Assembly: GCF_019393635.1 (NCBI RefSeq)
Contig: NC_057863.1
Coordinates: 623,095,791-623,159,790 of the forward strand
Reading direction: 5' to 3'
Length of the DNA stretch: 64,000 bases
DNA from: Dromiciops gliroides
Lineage: Eukaryota; Chordata; Mammalia; Microbiotheria; Microbiotheriidae
Shown: piece after piece, positions 23,735 to 34,812 of the stretch
Layout of the letters: each line of letters starts with the position of its first letter
Numbering within the stretch: the first letter of the stretch is position 1
Notes under the pieces: model-generated
Seen by the model: only the letters and a program-made list of their open reading frames with translations
What the model was told of the DNA's origin: nothing
Database searches by the model: none
Made by a program: the position numbers and the translations under genes

Positions 23735-24050
23735 AATAAATTAAAAAAATGGGAAGACCGAAAAGAAAGGGAATAGAAAAGAAAAGAGAAAGTGAGAATG
23801 CAAAGGTATGGAAAGACTGAACGGAAGAGAGAAAGAGGGCAAGAAAGGGGGAAAAATGAGTGTCGGAGTGTGGTGGGGGCGAGTGTAGGAGAAGGAAAAG
23901 TAAGAAAGGGAGAGTGAGCGAGCCCAAGCTAGACTGATTAAGAGAGGGGTGAAAGTGAGAAAGCAGAAAAAAAGAGGGAAGGTGAGGAAGGGAGAGACCC
24001 CGGGAGTGAGTCAAAAGGGAAAGGAGAAGAGGAGAAAGAGAAGGAAGCGG
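23735..24050. repeat. Purine-rich tract beside the DRAXIN CpG island
   Basis: About 310 bp almost only A and G on the plus strand (GAAAAG, GAGAAAG, GAAGGGAGAG) with few pyrimidines. Confidence 0.85.
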
Positions 24051-24239
24051 CTGCTCTTCCTCGGTTATGCTCAGAACTCCTTGGCCGCCCCTCGGTCCCC
24101 TCTTCCCCCTGTCACCCAGCCCTCCGCCCGGGGTGCGAGCTCTTTTGCAGGTGACCACCCTTTTTTCCAGGGACAGATAGCGCGGAAGGAGGGCAAATTC
24201 TCCCGGGCTCCCAGCTGTGAGGCCGGCCCAGGAGCTTAC

Positions 24240-24600
24240 CTGTCCAGCGCCCAGCAGCCCGAGGCAGTGGCGAGCGGTGTGCCAGCAGAGGCGCGGGAGG
24301 CTGAGGGGGCTGGTGCGCCTCCGAGAGCGCAGAGGAGGACACCGCGGGCGGACTAGCAGTGGGAGAATGTGCAGATGTGAGAGGGAGGGGAGGGAGGAGG
24401 GGACCAGAGAGGTGGGCAAGGGGAGGGGACACGGGGCGGGGGAGGGGCGCGCAGGGAGAGGGGACTCGAAGCCGAGTTACCCGGGGGGCGGGGGTGGGGG
24501 CGGGCTAGGCGGCCACCAGCCGCGGGGCCAGGGGAGATCTGCCGGCTCGCCCACCTGCCCTACCATGCAGGGGGCGGCAGGGGGCCCGGCCAGCTCTCCC
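24240..24600 (-). other. DRAXIN: DRAXIN probable non-coding exon 1 (5' end uncertain)
   Basis: On the minus strand the sequence GGACAG followed by GTAAGC gives a near-perfect splice donor at 24240, at the downstream edge of a CpG island. The coding exon at 2180 has a strong acceptor with only 12 leader bases, so a non-coding first exon is required upstream; human DRAXIN also has one. This is the best donor in the only CpG island between 2.2 and 33 kb on this side. The start of the exon is not determined; 24600 is a placeholder. The implied intron is about 22.1 kb (2181-24239). Confidence 0.6.
24373..24426. repeat. 54-bp sequence shared with 34813-34866 (copy 1)
   Basis: Starts AGATGTGAGAGGGAGGGGAG and ends AAGGGGAGG. 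The second copy differs at one base. This copy lies in the DRAXIN CpG island, just upstream of the exon 1 donor on the minus strand. Confidence 0.9.
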
Positions 24601-25059
24601 TGCGCGCTCCCGAGCCCCCGCGCGCCCCCGCCAGCTGCTCTCCGCCTGGCGGTTCCCCAGAGGCAGAGGCACCGCGCGAGAGAGAGACTTGGAGACAAAG
24701 GGAGCAGACAAAGAACGGCGCGGCCAGAGGCGTGCGGGGGACCGGCGGGGGCCCGAACCTCCCAGTACGTACGGCTCCAACTTGGCCCCCCTCCCCATCC
24801 CCACTCCCTCCCCCACCTCCCGCGCTGGGGTCCCCGGGCAGGCTCAGGATCCCAGACTGGGGACCCAGATGCTGGGAACGTGCAGCATCTGGGCCCAGAG
24901 CCGGCCCCCAGCCCCTTCCCTTCCCCTCCCTTCTCCTCCCCTCCCCAAAGTGAACGGATGCCCAGAGCCGCGGGGGACGTGAAGCGGGACCCCAACAATG
25001 AGATCAAGGCAGCCCGCTCAGCTGGCGGGAGCGTCTGGCCGGGTCGGGGACTGGCGGTC

Positions 25060-26660
25060 CCCAAAGAGATTATCCCCTTTTCCTGTCAAATGGAACGGAA
25101 CAAATCAATGGGGGGAGGACGGATGGAGGAAGACCAGTGGGGCCCTGGCGGGACATCAGAAAGTCAGAGCGGTGGAAGAAGGGGCGGGGGAGAGACCATC
25201 CCAGGGCTTTAGGGCTCGCTTTGGGGTGTGTGGGGGCTGTTGCTGACACGTTAATCTGAAAGGTGAGGAAGAGAAGTGTGTGCCCCCACTCGCCGCACCC
25301 CGCACACCTGGGCAGATCTCAGCTGGATGGGTACTTTCTCATTCTCACTCCTCCTCCAGGTTGGAAGAGAAAAGGAGGGGTGAAGAGGGAAGAGCATCTC
25401 TGCTTTCTCCTCCCTTTACCCCCCTCCTCCCTGCTTCCCTTGCCTCTACTCCCCTCCCCTCTCCTTTCAGTCGGCCACTAAACCCATGGGGGCCAAATTA
25501 ATGCCTCACACTTCCCGGCCCAACTATTGAAATCACTCAGGCCCTGAGCCCAGGACAAAGACCCTGCCCCAAGCTCATCCATCAAACTGCAGGGGAGGTG
25601 GGAAGGGGCTGCCACTGACTGGAAAATCCATCTTAGGCTCCTGGAAGGACTGAAGCCCATGAGTCTCTCCCCCCCCCTTTCCAGCCAAAAGAATGTAGCA
25701 GACCCTCACTGGGGGAAGAAGACTGGATTTATGGGTCCCCCAGCCCCCATAATTCATTGCCAGGGTCACTTGGGCCATGTTTGCTGGTATGATCAAAGGA
25801 TACTTTTGACTGGAGAGTATGGGCCCTTTGGGGGGAGAAAGGGGGCAGGCTAGGTGCCCATGCTCTTTCTCCTTACTAGGAGGTATGGGAATTGGAGAAA
25901 TGGAAATCACTGGATTCCAAATCAGTGGAATAAAGACAAGAAAAATGAGAATTGTTTCTCTTTGGGAGTGGGAAAGAGGGCCCAGCTCAGACATATTTAA
26001 TCCCCTGAATTGAACTTCATTGCTCAGTACCTTCAGAGGAGAGACTGGGGAAAAGTCACGTTATTGATGGTAAACCAGGAAGCAGGAGGGAGGGAGGGGG
26101 GAGAAGGAGGACGCTTACAGGAAGGTTCACAGCCCAGCCAAGTGCAGACCAAAGGAGTCACAAGGACAGAAGCCTGGACCTGGTGCTTTCGGTGACAGTG
26201 ACTGGTGTGATCCAAGGCTTGTTTCCTCTTTCTACAAATGTCTTGGTGTTGTAGTAGGAAAAGCATCTGGTGAGAAGGCCAAAGGAGGCCTGTCTCTGCT
26301 ACTTTGTGACCCTGGACAAGTCCCTCGATCCATGGGAGACTCGTCTGTGAAATGGGGCAACTGGACCTGAATTCCGGGGTCTCTTTCTATTGAAGGAAGG
26401 AAAGAAATAACCATGTAAGTGCCTACTATGTGCCAGGCACTGTGTTGAATACTTTACAAATATCTCATTTGGGCCATTGGTCTTTGATTCTACTAAATAA
26501 GTCCGATATCATAGGTAGGATCTTGCTGAGGGTGTAGGTGAGGGTGGTTTTTTTACATTGACCGAAGTTTCTTGGGAGAGTCCAATTGTTACCAGCTTAA
26601 ATAATTTGGGTGGCTCAGGTGATAGGGATTGAGGACATAAGGAACTGGTTATCAGATAGA
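25060..26660. other. Intergenic region between DRAXIN and MAD2L2 CpG islands, left part
   Basis: Mostly unique sequence; a MIR-type fragment at about 26280-26365 and a reversed MIR end at 26405-26470. I see no exon. Confidence 0.5.
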
Positions 26661-26669
26661 TTCCTGAAT

Positions 26670-26995
26670 ACTTAGGGGCAGCTATGCCTCAGTTGCCAAG
26701 GGAAAATAATTATGGTGTTCCATTGGGTCCCAGGGTCTCCTCAATTTGGGATTCAGGAAGACCTGAGTTCAAATCTGACTTCAGACGCTTGACACTTACT
26801 AGCTGTGTGACCCTGGGCAAGTCACTTAACCCTCAATGCTCCACAAAAAAACCAAACAAATTCCTACGCTGACCAGGTCCCATGCACACACACACACACA
26901 CACACACACATCTGGCCTCAGACACTTTACACTTACTAGCTATATGACCCTGGGCAAGTCACTTAACCCTCATTGCCCCACGCCCCCAATAGAAT
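26670..26995 (+). mobile_element. Two damaged CORE-SINE copies around a (CA)n repeat
   Basis: 26676-26860 has an altered head and normal CORE; 26911-26990 is a 5'-truncated copy. A (CA)n run lies at 26884-26910 between them. Confidence 0.8.
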
Positions 26996-27394
26996 GTGAA
27001 TGATTTATGAATGAGGGACACTTTAAGGTCCTCCTTCCTGAACCCCTTTACCCAGGTTAGCTTGGCAGGTTGGCATGCCTTGGAAACACCTAAAGATCTG
27101 TCTGGGGTATGGGGGAGGAGGGGTCTGGAAATTATGTGTGGCCACAAGTGTTAGGAAAGGGAAAAGAATGATTCTGGGTTGTTGTTTCTGTTGTGGTTGT
27201 TGTTGTTGGTGGTGGTGGTGGCGGTGTGTGTATGTATGTAAAAAAAAAAAAGAACCTGTAGGAGAAACAGCAGAGCGGTAGGAATGAGAGACAAATATGA
27301 CATAGCGGAGTCAGACCAGGGTTCTACCCTTCTGTGAAATAACCTTGAAACTGTTGCTGGGCGACCCTCTTCTTCTGCATCAGATGTATATCTA

Positions 27395-27475
27395 GGCTCA
27401 TTGCATTGCATTCTAGGCACCACATTTTAGGAAGATGAGCTGGAGAGCATCCAGAAGATGAAGGTGGTGGTAGGA
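27395..27475 (+). mobile_element. L3/CR1 fragment, short
   Basis: GGAGAGCATCCAGAAGATGA resembles the L3/CR1 3' region. Confidence 0.4.
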
Positions 27476-27489
27476 GGAAGAAGAAAGGG

Positions 27490-27912
27490 AATAAACAGGT
27501 TTTAAAGCGCCTGCTATGTGGCAGGCCCCGTGCTAAGCACTTTACAAATATTATCTTGTTTGATCTTCACATTGATCCTGGGTGGTGGGTGCTATCATGA
27601 CCCCCATTTTACAGTTGAGGAAATTGAGGCACATAGAGGTTAAGCGATTTGCCCAGGGTCACACCTACTAAGTGTCTGAGGCCACATTTTTTTTTTTTTT
27701 TGGTGAGGCAATTGGGGTTAAGTGACTTGCCTAGGGTCACACAGCCAGTAAGTGTTAAGTGTCTGAGGCCAGATTTGAACTCAGGTATTCCTGACTCCAG
27801 GGCCGGTGCTCTATCCACTGCGCCACCTAGCTGCCCCATGAGGCCACATTTGAACTCAGGTCTTCCTGACTCCAGACATAGCTCTCCATCTACTGTGCCA
27901 CCTAGCTGCCTT
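27490..27912 (-). mobile_element. MIR-type CORE-SINE split by a young SINE
   Basis: The older copy covers 27490-27689 and 27852-27912. Confidence 0.82.
27690..27838 (-). mobile_element. Young CORE-SINE nested in a MIR-type SINE
   Basis: Duplication TGAGGCCACATTT at 27677-27689 and 27839-27851. Confidence 0.93.
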
Positions 27913-28145
27913 CAAAATAGGATGGTCAGGATGCTGAGGACTGGGGGACAAGCCATGCAAGGATCATCCAGTTGAACCCCCTCTTTTACAGGCCTAGGGA
28001 GGTGAATGACTTGCCCAGGGTCACACAGGTAGAAGCTGTAATCAAACCCAGGCCCCCTAAGTCTTTCAGAACTTTCTTCAGGGCTCTTTCTAGTGTAGTT
28101 TTAGGATGTTTCTGAGCTCAGCTGAAGGACTTAAAAGAAGACTTG

Positions 28146-28295
28146 GGGCAGCTAGATGGCACAGTGGATAAAGTACCAGCCCTGGATTCAGGAGTACCTG
28201 AACTCAAATCTGGCCTCAGTCACTTGACACTTACTAGCTGTGTGACCCTGGACAAGTCACTTAACCCTCATTGCCCCACAAAAAACAAACAAACA
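28146..28295 (+). mobile_element. Young CORE-SINE copy
   Basis: Duplication AAAAGAAGACTTG at 28133-28145 and 28296-28308. Tail subtype CCCTCATTGCCCC. Confidence 0.93.
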
Positions 28296-28399
28296 AAAAG
28301 AAGACTTGAGCGAGGTAGAGGCAGAGAGACTGATTTCCCATCCTTGAAAGTCTGTGTTTCTCTGGGCCCCAGATGGCAGTACAAGAAGCCAGGTGTTGC

Positions 28400-28554
28400 A
28401 GGGCAGCTAGGTGGTGCAGTGGATAGAGGACTGGCCCTGGAGTCAGGAGGACCTGAGTTCAAATCCAGCCTCAGCCACTTGACACTTACTAGCTGTGTGA
28501 CCCTGGGCAAGTCACTTAATCCCAATTGCCTCACCAAAAAGAAGAAGAAGCAGC
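28400..28554 (+). mobile_element. Young CORE-SINE copy
   Basis: Near-perfect duplication AGCCAGGTGTTG (28387) and AGCCAGGGGTTG (28555). Tail subtype CCCAATTGCCTCACC. Confidence 0.9.
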
Positions 28555-28569
28555 AGCCAGGGGTTGAAG

Positions 28570-28760
28570 ATGCAGAGGAGACAATTTGATCTTAGTGTAA
28601 GAAAACATCTCCCAACATTGAGAAGGGTTCTGAAGTGGGATGGGCCTCCCCAAAGTGGGGAGACAGTGGTGTCCCCCTGGAGGTCTTTAAGCAGAGGCTG
28701 GAGGACCTTCCTATTCAGCAGCAGTGTCATAAGGAACAGTTTTTATTCAGGGCTGGGTTC
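28570..28760 (+). mobile_element. L3/CR1 LINE 3' fragment
   Basis: TTAGTGTAAGAAAACATCTC, CTGGAGGTCTTTAAGCAGAG and GGCTGGAGGACCTTCCTATT follow the L3/CR1 order. Confidence 0.6.
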
Positions 28761-29635
28761 AGGCAGGGTTGCTGAGTGAGGAGCTAGGGAGGTAGTTTTT
28801 CAGAGAGATCTGGGTTTAAATTCCTCTTCTGACATATACTGCCTATGTGACCTTGGACAAGTCTCTTGACCTCAAAGTCCTCCTTCTTTCTGGGAAAATT
28901 TCTAAGGCCGAAAATTGTACATGGATTTACACTTGTAGAGAGAGTTTCCATTCTGAGAATTCACTATATCAACAACATTCCCACCCCTGCCCCCTGAAAA
29001 AAATGTTGGATCAACTAGATGGCCACTGAGGTCACTTTCAATTTGTAGCTTCTGTGATAGGATAAATAATTCCATCCATGTGAACACTCCCATTTTATCT
29101 GTGTGAACATCCCCACTCTGTCAGTGCGAACATTCACTTCATGGTTCAGATAGCCACCCTTAGCTGGTCAGTAGAACGTTAGCTCCTTGAAAGCAGGGAC
29201 TATTCTATTTTTTTTTAAATCCAAAAAACTTTCTGTCCTTAGTGCTTAGCACAGTGCTTTGTTATAATAATAACAGCTATATTTCTGTAGTAATTTAAAG
29301 TTTGCATACACACACATTATATATAGATATGTATATATGTTGGATAGGTTCTATATGTTATCCCTATTTTTTTCAGGTGAGGAAACTGAGGCTGAGATGT
29401 TAGGTGACTTCCTTAGGGTCATATAACTAGTTAGTGTCTGAGGCTGAATTTGAACTCAGGTCTTCCTGACTCTGATTCTAGTACTCTATCAGATAATAGA
29501 CTATTTCTTGATTATAGCAGGTGCTTAATAAATGCTTTTCCGGTTGAATTGGATGGTGTTTGAAAGTTGTGGTGGTCAAAATTACATCACCCAGTAGCCA
29601 ACCAAGTGATGAGGATCATTGATATCATCCAAGCA

Positions 29636-29722
29636 TCCACCCACCCATCCTTCCATCCATCCATCCATTCATTCATCCATCCATCCATCCATCCATCCAT
29701 CCATCCATCCATCCATCCATCC
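29636..29722. repeat. (CCAT)n microsatellite
   Basis: About 20 CCAT units with a few ATTC variants. Confidence 0.97.
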
Positions 29723-29739
29723 AACTATTCAACAAGCAG

Positions 29740-30130
29740 ACAAGCCACAAGCTCTTTGTGAGGTTTGTGGTTCCATTATTTCCACCCCCTCTGCTTTTTC
29801 ATTCCGTTTCCATTTTAAAATCTTCTCGAGTGTTTCCCCCTCAGGGCCCTGCCACATTTCCCCAGGGAGCTGATTGCAGTTGGCAAATACTCTCTTTCCT
29901 CCCAAACATTTAGCCTTTTATCCTAGACTCCCTCCTACCTAGTTATCATGAGAAATGTGCAAATTATCTCAAATAACATTCCACCATGCAATGGATGTTC
30001 CAGACTGTCATAAATTAACTCCAAATTCAATCCAGGCACCATGACCATCCATCAGCATGATATAATCAGTCTCATAAGGAATCAGATTATAGTGACCCAA
30101 ATAGGAATAACTAATGTCCTTTCCTCATCG
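29740..30130. promoter_or_regulatory. Repeat-free AT-rich block, candidate conserved element
   Basis: No repeat or exon is recognised. It includes a TEAD-like ACATTCCACC, an octamer-like GTGCAAATTA and homeodomain-like words such as CATAAATTAACT. It lies midway between two divergent promoters. Function is unproven. Confidence 0.25.
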
Positions 30131-30644
30131 CATCTGCCCTCTGGAAATCTCTCTTCTCCATTGTTTGTTTACACTCTGTCCTTTCCCACCCCCATCTCTT
30201 TCCCCCAAATCCCTGTGAGGTTAGGGTTAGGGTCTGGGCCTCATCTGTCCTAATTCTGCCACCTAGCAACATCACCTTTGTCTTCTATGGGCTTCAAAGC
30301 CCAGGGTCAATGCTTGGAAAACAAAAGAGCCCCACCCCCAACTCTCCCCTTGACTATCTGTATGACCCTGGATAAGTCCCTTCTCTTCTGAGGGTCTCAT
30401 GGGATGATAGATTTAGATCTGGAAGGGACCCCTCTATTCCAGGAGGTTTTAACCAAGGAGTCTGTGAATTTGGATGGGAAAAAAATTATATTTTTATTTT
30501 CATCAACCTTTAATTGACACTTAGCATTTCCTTCAGTTATGAATTTGTCTAAATAATATACTTCTGAGAAGGAGTCCATGTACTTCATCAGACACTGCCC
30601 AAGGGCTCCAAGACACTAATAAAGGTTAAGAATCTTGGATCTAG

Positions 30645-30786
30645 GGACAGCTAGGTGGCGCAGTGGATAGAGCACCGGCCCTGGATTCAGGAAGACCTGA
30701 GTTCAAATCCAGCCTCAGACACTTGATACCTACTAGCTGTGTGACCCTGGGCAAGTCACTTAGCCCTTATTGCCCCACCCCCAAAA
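30645..30786 (+). mobile_element. Young CORE-SINE copy
   Basis: Duplication of 17 bp, AAGAATCTTGGATCTAG, at 30628-30644 and 30787-30803. Confidence 0.94.
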
Positions 30787-30899
30787 AAGAATCTTGGATC
30801 TAGTCTAACACCCAAATTTTAGAGATGGGCTGAGTGAGGAGAATCAAAAAAGGATATATCTATCTGTACCAAATAAGAGTTCTAAAAATAGAAGGGGGA

Positions 30900-31075
30900 T
30901 TGGAGGTCATGTAGTACCCCCACCTCCATTTTTTACAGATGAAGAAACTGAAGCCTAGAGAAGTCAACTGATTTGCTGAGGGTCACACAAGCAGTAAGTG
31001 ACAGAGCTGGGGTTTAAACCCAGGTCCTCTGATTCTAAGTATACTGGTCTTTCCATTGTACCACACTGCCCCATG
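30900..31075 (-). mobile_element. MIR-type CORE-SINE, reversed
   Basis: TTTTACAGATGAAGAAACTG and TGAGGGTCACACAAGCAGTA in order. Confidence 0.75.
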
Positions 31076-31079
31076 TCCT

Positions 31080-33330
31080 CAAGTCCAATCTAATGTGGCA
31101 GAATAAAAACAGGTCAACAGTCCAACAGCCCAAGCTGAAACACTATCCCCACTTGGATGTGGGTTCTTCCTTTGTAAAATGAGAGGATTGGACTAGTAAA
31201 CAGTGTGTGACTGTTGTCTTTTCCAAAAAGGTAGGAGATTGATTCACAGAAATACCCAGAAGACAAAGGTTCATATGACAGATGGTTGGGATTGGGGGTT
31301 GGGAGGGAGGCAGTTCTAGCTGTATGTAGATTGCCAGAATGAGGGAGAGAGAAAGGAAAGAGAAATTAGGAGTTCCCTGGAACTGGCTCCCTGAGAATTA
31401 GGGTAGTTGTCTCATAAGGGTCCTAGAACGAAAAACCCTGAGCCCACATAAGCCCCCCCCAACCACACACACACTAATGCAGGGACTGAGTGGGGTGAAT
31501 GGAGACAAAGGAAAGTTTTCCCTTTGAAATACTACTGAAAAAAATTAAATTAAAAAAAAAAGACTACAGTCACAAACGTCATGCTAACCTTCAAATGGAG
31601 CAAACGGGTGCATGCCTTCCTATTCAGTTGGCTTGGCCAAAAGATTGATCTTTTGAGTAGGTATAATAAAACAAGGCATAATTTGGGGGGATCCCAGGAA
31701 AGGTCCACCTAATTCCAAACTACATAAGGAAGTGGAAGGAAGGAGTCTTAGATATGGAGTCAGAAGACAGGTTTGAGCTCCACTACCTCTATGGGCCTTG
31801 GTTTCCTTCTCTGGAAAATAAAGTAGCTGACTAGGTGATCTCTTCTGGTTCTTGACCCTATGTAGTCCCCCCCCCCCATTTTTTTTAACAAGATAAGGAA
31901 ACCAAGGCCTAGGGAACTTAAACAACTTGGGGGCCACAGAGGTAGTAGCTAGGATTTGAACCCAGCTCTTTTGACTGCACTCATTTCACTGTACTAATCT
32001 GACTCCCTGGGGGATAAGTTGCCTTCTCTCCTTAACCTTCCAGTGGGTCAGTGTGAAATGCAAATACCCCTGGGAGGGTTCACAATCAATCAGTCAGCAC
32101 CTACTATTAGGCACATACAAGTGCCAGGCACTGGAGATATAAACCAGGGAATGGAAAATTCCATACTCTTATGGAGTTTAAATTCACCCTCACAAGTTAA
32201 AGTGTTAATGACCTCTGAGCCTTCCATAAATGTGAATACCCATTGGCTACAGACTAGAGATAGGCTTCTGTAAGGATCAGCAAATATCATAGGTTGGATT
32301 CCCTGAATTAGCAGTTTGACTGATAACCATCTGTGTGACCTGAGGAAAATCTTTTAATCTTTGTAAAATGAACTGGTTGGTCAAAGATCAATCAACCAAG
32401 AGGTATTTTTTAAGCATCTATGTGCCAGGCCTGTGTGAGGAGCTGGGAACACAAGTACAAAGAATGAAACAATCTATTTACAATGAGTTTATATTGAGTT
32501 AATATATGTAAAGCATTTTGCAAACCTTGTAAGGCGCTATATGAATATCAGTTGTTATTTTTGAAAAATAAAATTTTATTTATATCTTTTGTTTTTACAT
32601 CGGCTAGTTTTTCTCCCATATCTCTCTGGCTCCCCCTCCCAAAGAGCTATTCTTTATAACAAAGGATTGGGTCTACGTTATAATGAGGGAGACAAGTACA
32701 TATAAAAATATGTACAACATAAGTATGAAGTTGATAAATAAAAATATAATTGAGAGCTCCCATTCATGTAGCACTTTAAGATTCTCCTTTCCAGAGAGCT
32801 ATCCCTAATAACAAAGAATTGTGTTTGCATTTTAATAAGGGAGACAATGAATAGATACAAAAATATACAAACCACAAATATAAAGTGAATAAATACAAAC
32901 CTAACAATAATGATAGCTAGCACTTAAGGTTTGCCAAGTTATTTACATATGATATTTTATTTGATCTTCAAAACGGCCCTGTGAGCTAGAGGCTATCGAT
33001 ATGCCCATTTACCGATGAGGAAACTAAGGCTGAGGTTAAGTGACTTGCCCAGTGGCCATCTTTAACACATAGCTAAATATATACAAAGTAGTTAACTAGT
33101 AAAGTCTTTTGGGAAGGAAGAATTTTGGGGCGGGGGAAATGAAGAAAGGAATACTTCATGCAGAATATAACAGCAACAATTGTAATAAATATTAATGTGC
33201 TGTAGGCATTTTGTTGAGCGCTTTACGCAAAATATCTCACTTGATCTCTAAGGTTTCTTTGGGCTTTGAAAAATTATGGTTTTAAGTTCCTAGGGAACTG
33301 GGTTTCTAAAGCATCTCTGCTGCTCGGCTC
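31080..33330. other. Intergenic region, right part
   Basis: MIR-type pieces at about 31880-32005, 32090-32180, 32380-32560 and 32900-33055. The rest, including 31080-31740 and 33060-33330, shows no gene or named repeat. Confidence 0.5.
32640..32905. repeat. Imperfect direct duplication, period about 153 bp
   Basis: AGAGCTATTCTTTATAACAA (32643) is matched by AGAGCTATCCCTAATAACAA (32796). Further matches such as AGGGAGACAA follow in both. Confidence 0.6.
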
Positions 33331-33509
33331 GTTCCCACCAGTCCAGATGTGGCCAGCATCTCCGCCGCTGGGAACTCAGCCGAGCTGGAAGGGGAGGGGC
33401 GGAGAGTGGCGCTGGCGTGGGCCCGAGATAGGGGCGGAGCCAGGGACTTGGCGGGCGCTAGGACCTGGTGGGAGGCGGTGGGACGTCACCCCGCCGCGCG
33501 CCGGGGAGC

Positions 33510-33532
33510 GGGGGGGGGGGGGGGGGGGGGGG
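33510..33532 (+). repeat. Run of about 23 G in the MAD2L2 promoter
   Basis: Uninterrupted G tract directly downstream of the E2F and CRE-like sites. Length may be unreliable in the assembly. Confidence 0.9.
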
Positions 33533-33539
33533 TTCCGCG

Positions 33540-33688
33540 TTGGGGCCGCGGGGAGAGAAAAAGCCGGAGCCCGAGTCGGAGCCGGAGCCGGAGTCGGAGA
33601 CAGAGCGTCTGGGTTCGGCCGCCCCGCGCTGAGCGCCGGCAGCCGGTACCGGTCCCCTAGGTTTGAGGGGAGGAGCAGGGGCGGGCGG
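33540..33688 (+). other. MAD2L2: MAD2L2 candidate non-coding exon 1
   Basis: The sequence GGGCGG followed by GTGAGC at 33688/33689 is the best donor in the CpG island. The coding exon at 35150 has a good acceptor with only 12 leader bases, so an upstream non-coding exon is needed. A second possible donor is AGAG followed by GTAGGC at 34004/34005. The 5' limit is a guess. Confidence 0.4.
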
Positions 33689-34216
33689 GTGAGCACTGTG
33701 TAGTGGGAAGGGGCGCAGGGCGCTGCCCAGCTGCTGCTACAGCTGCCAACTGTGCCCTGGATCCGCCACCGGAGCCAGATGTGCACTGTCCGGACCGCGG
33801 GTGGGAAGCCTTTCCCCATCTCTTTCTCCATTACATTATCCCCAAGGCAGCTGCATATTCCGCCCCCACCCCCTTTTCAGGCGACCATTGTAGGGGTGCC
33901 CCTTCCTACCTGCCACTTCCTCCGATCCCCCCCCAATCCTGGAAATCCCAGGAAGGGGGGGACATGGAGATTCAACTTTGCTGAACCCTCGCCTGCGTTC
34001 AGAGGTAGGCGTGGGAGGGCCTTAGATCCAGATGACCAGGTTAGGCTTGGGAAACAGCCCTTGGCCACACTCCCGGCCCCTGGAAGAAGGGGACTATCTG
34101 TGGATCTGCTCCCTCCACAAAATCCGCATCAGCCAGCCTTACTACCCTGGGGTTTCTTTGGGCCAGCGACCCTGGTCTATTTCTCTTAAACTCCTGCAGG
34201 CTAGAGAGGTTTAATT

Positions 34217-34254
<38 letters not shown>
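34217..34254. repeat. (GT)n microsatellite
   Basis: About 18 GT units in the MAD2L2 5' intron. Confidence 0.97.
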
Positions 34255-34255
<1 letters not shown>

Positions 34256-34353
34256 TTCTCATCCCCATCTCTTACACAAAATTGGTTGCTGAGGCCTGTG
34301 AGTGTGGGAACCTGGAAGGTGAAGTCTAGGTTGTTCATTCATTTATTCGATAA

Positions 34354-34494
34354 ACTTTTTTTTTTTTTTTGCGGGTCAGTGGGGGTTAAGTGACTTGCCC
34401 AGGGTCACACAGCTAGTAAGTGTGAAGTGTCTGAGGCCGGATTTGAACTCAGGTCCTCCTGAATCCAGGGCCGGTGCTTTATCCACTGCACCAC
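34354..34494 (-). mobile_element. CORE-SINE copy lacking its first bases
   Basis: Reversed. It ends at CACTGCACCACC without the usual TAGCTGCCCC. Confidence 0.88.
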
Positions 34495-34812
34495 CATAAA
34501 CATTTATTAAATGCCAACCATGTGTACTAGATTCTGGGGATACAGAGACAGAGGCAAAATGAAGGAAAAAAAGAAACAATCCCTTCCCTTAAGAACTCAT
34601 ATTTTCATCTGGTTGTCGTGAGAATCAAATGAGATAATATATGTAACACGTTTTGCATACTTGCTATATAAATGTTAGCTATTATCATTGTTATTATAGA
34701 GCAATATCATTACCAACCTAGGCTGTCCTAATGGAGATTCCAGCTGTTAGGGTTTGAGGGAGTAAATAGGGATTGTGCTCAGCAGTCCTTGAGAGCAGGG
34801 TTTTAGATGCTG

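Larger units (their letters stand above)
2181..24239 (-). other. DRAXIN: DRAXIN intron 1 (about 22 kb)
   Basis: The interval is bounded by the acceptor at 2181 and the inferred donor at 24239. It carries the SINE, L2, L3 and simple repeats listed separately. The parts with no recognised repeat are about 3730-4640, 5600-5870, 5930-6400, 7860-8420, 8700-9240, 10060-10800, 13280-13850, 14000-14800, 17180-17950, 20340-20690, 21560-22180 and 22900-23730. I see no coding exon in any of them. Confidence 0.55.
24050..25060 (-). promoter_or_regulatory. DRAXIN: CpG island, likely DRAXIN promoter
   Basis: About 1 kb of GC-rich, CpG-rich, largely repeat-free sequence sits in otherwise CpG-poor DNA. It contains many GC boxes and C-rich runs. 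Its position next to the DRAXIN exon 1 donor makes it the probable DRAXIN promoter. Long open frames here on both strands (for example 24217-25212 plus) are expected from GC-rich sequence and show no recognisable protein family. Confidence 0.65.
33330..33830 (+). promoter_or_regulatory. MAD2L2: CpG island and promoter of MAD2L2
   Basis: A GC- and CpG-rich block contains two GC boxes (GGGGCGG at 33396 and 33431), an E2F-like site TTGGCGGGCGC at 33448-33458 and a CRE-like GACGTCAC at 33482-33489. A run of about 23 G residues follows. This layout suits a TATA-less housekeeping promoter. The first coding exon lies about 1.5 kb downstream, so a non-coding first exon is expected here. Confidence 0.75.

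Noticed and set aside
23694-24419. Minus-strand open frame of 241 codons
   Set aside because: It crosses a purine-rich tract and the exon 1 donor; low-complexity Ser/Leu/Pro translation.
24477-25064. Minus-strand open frame of 195 codons in the same island
   Set aside because: Same composition effect; no recognisable domain and no link by splicing to a coding exon.
24217-25212. Long plus-strand open frame (331 codons) in the DRAXIN CpG island
   Set aside because: GC-rich composition favours long chance frames on both strands; the residues are Gly, Pro and Arg-rich with no family motif, and the DRAXIN donor lies on the other strand.
29636-29722. Regular short repeats as a CRISPR array
   Set aside because: A (CCAT)n microsatellite without spacers in a mammalian genome.
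30217-30235. Telomere-like GGTTAGGGTTAGGG
   Set aside because: Only two units; too short to mean an interstitial telomere.
33266-33831. Open frames on both strands over the MAD2L2 promoter
   Set aside because: They translate the G-run and GC-rich repeats and show no conserved protein.
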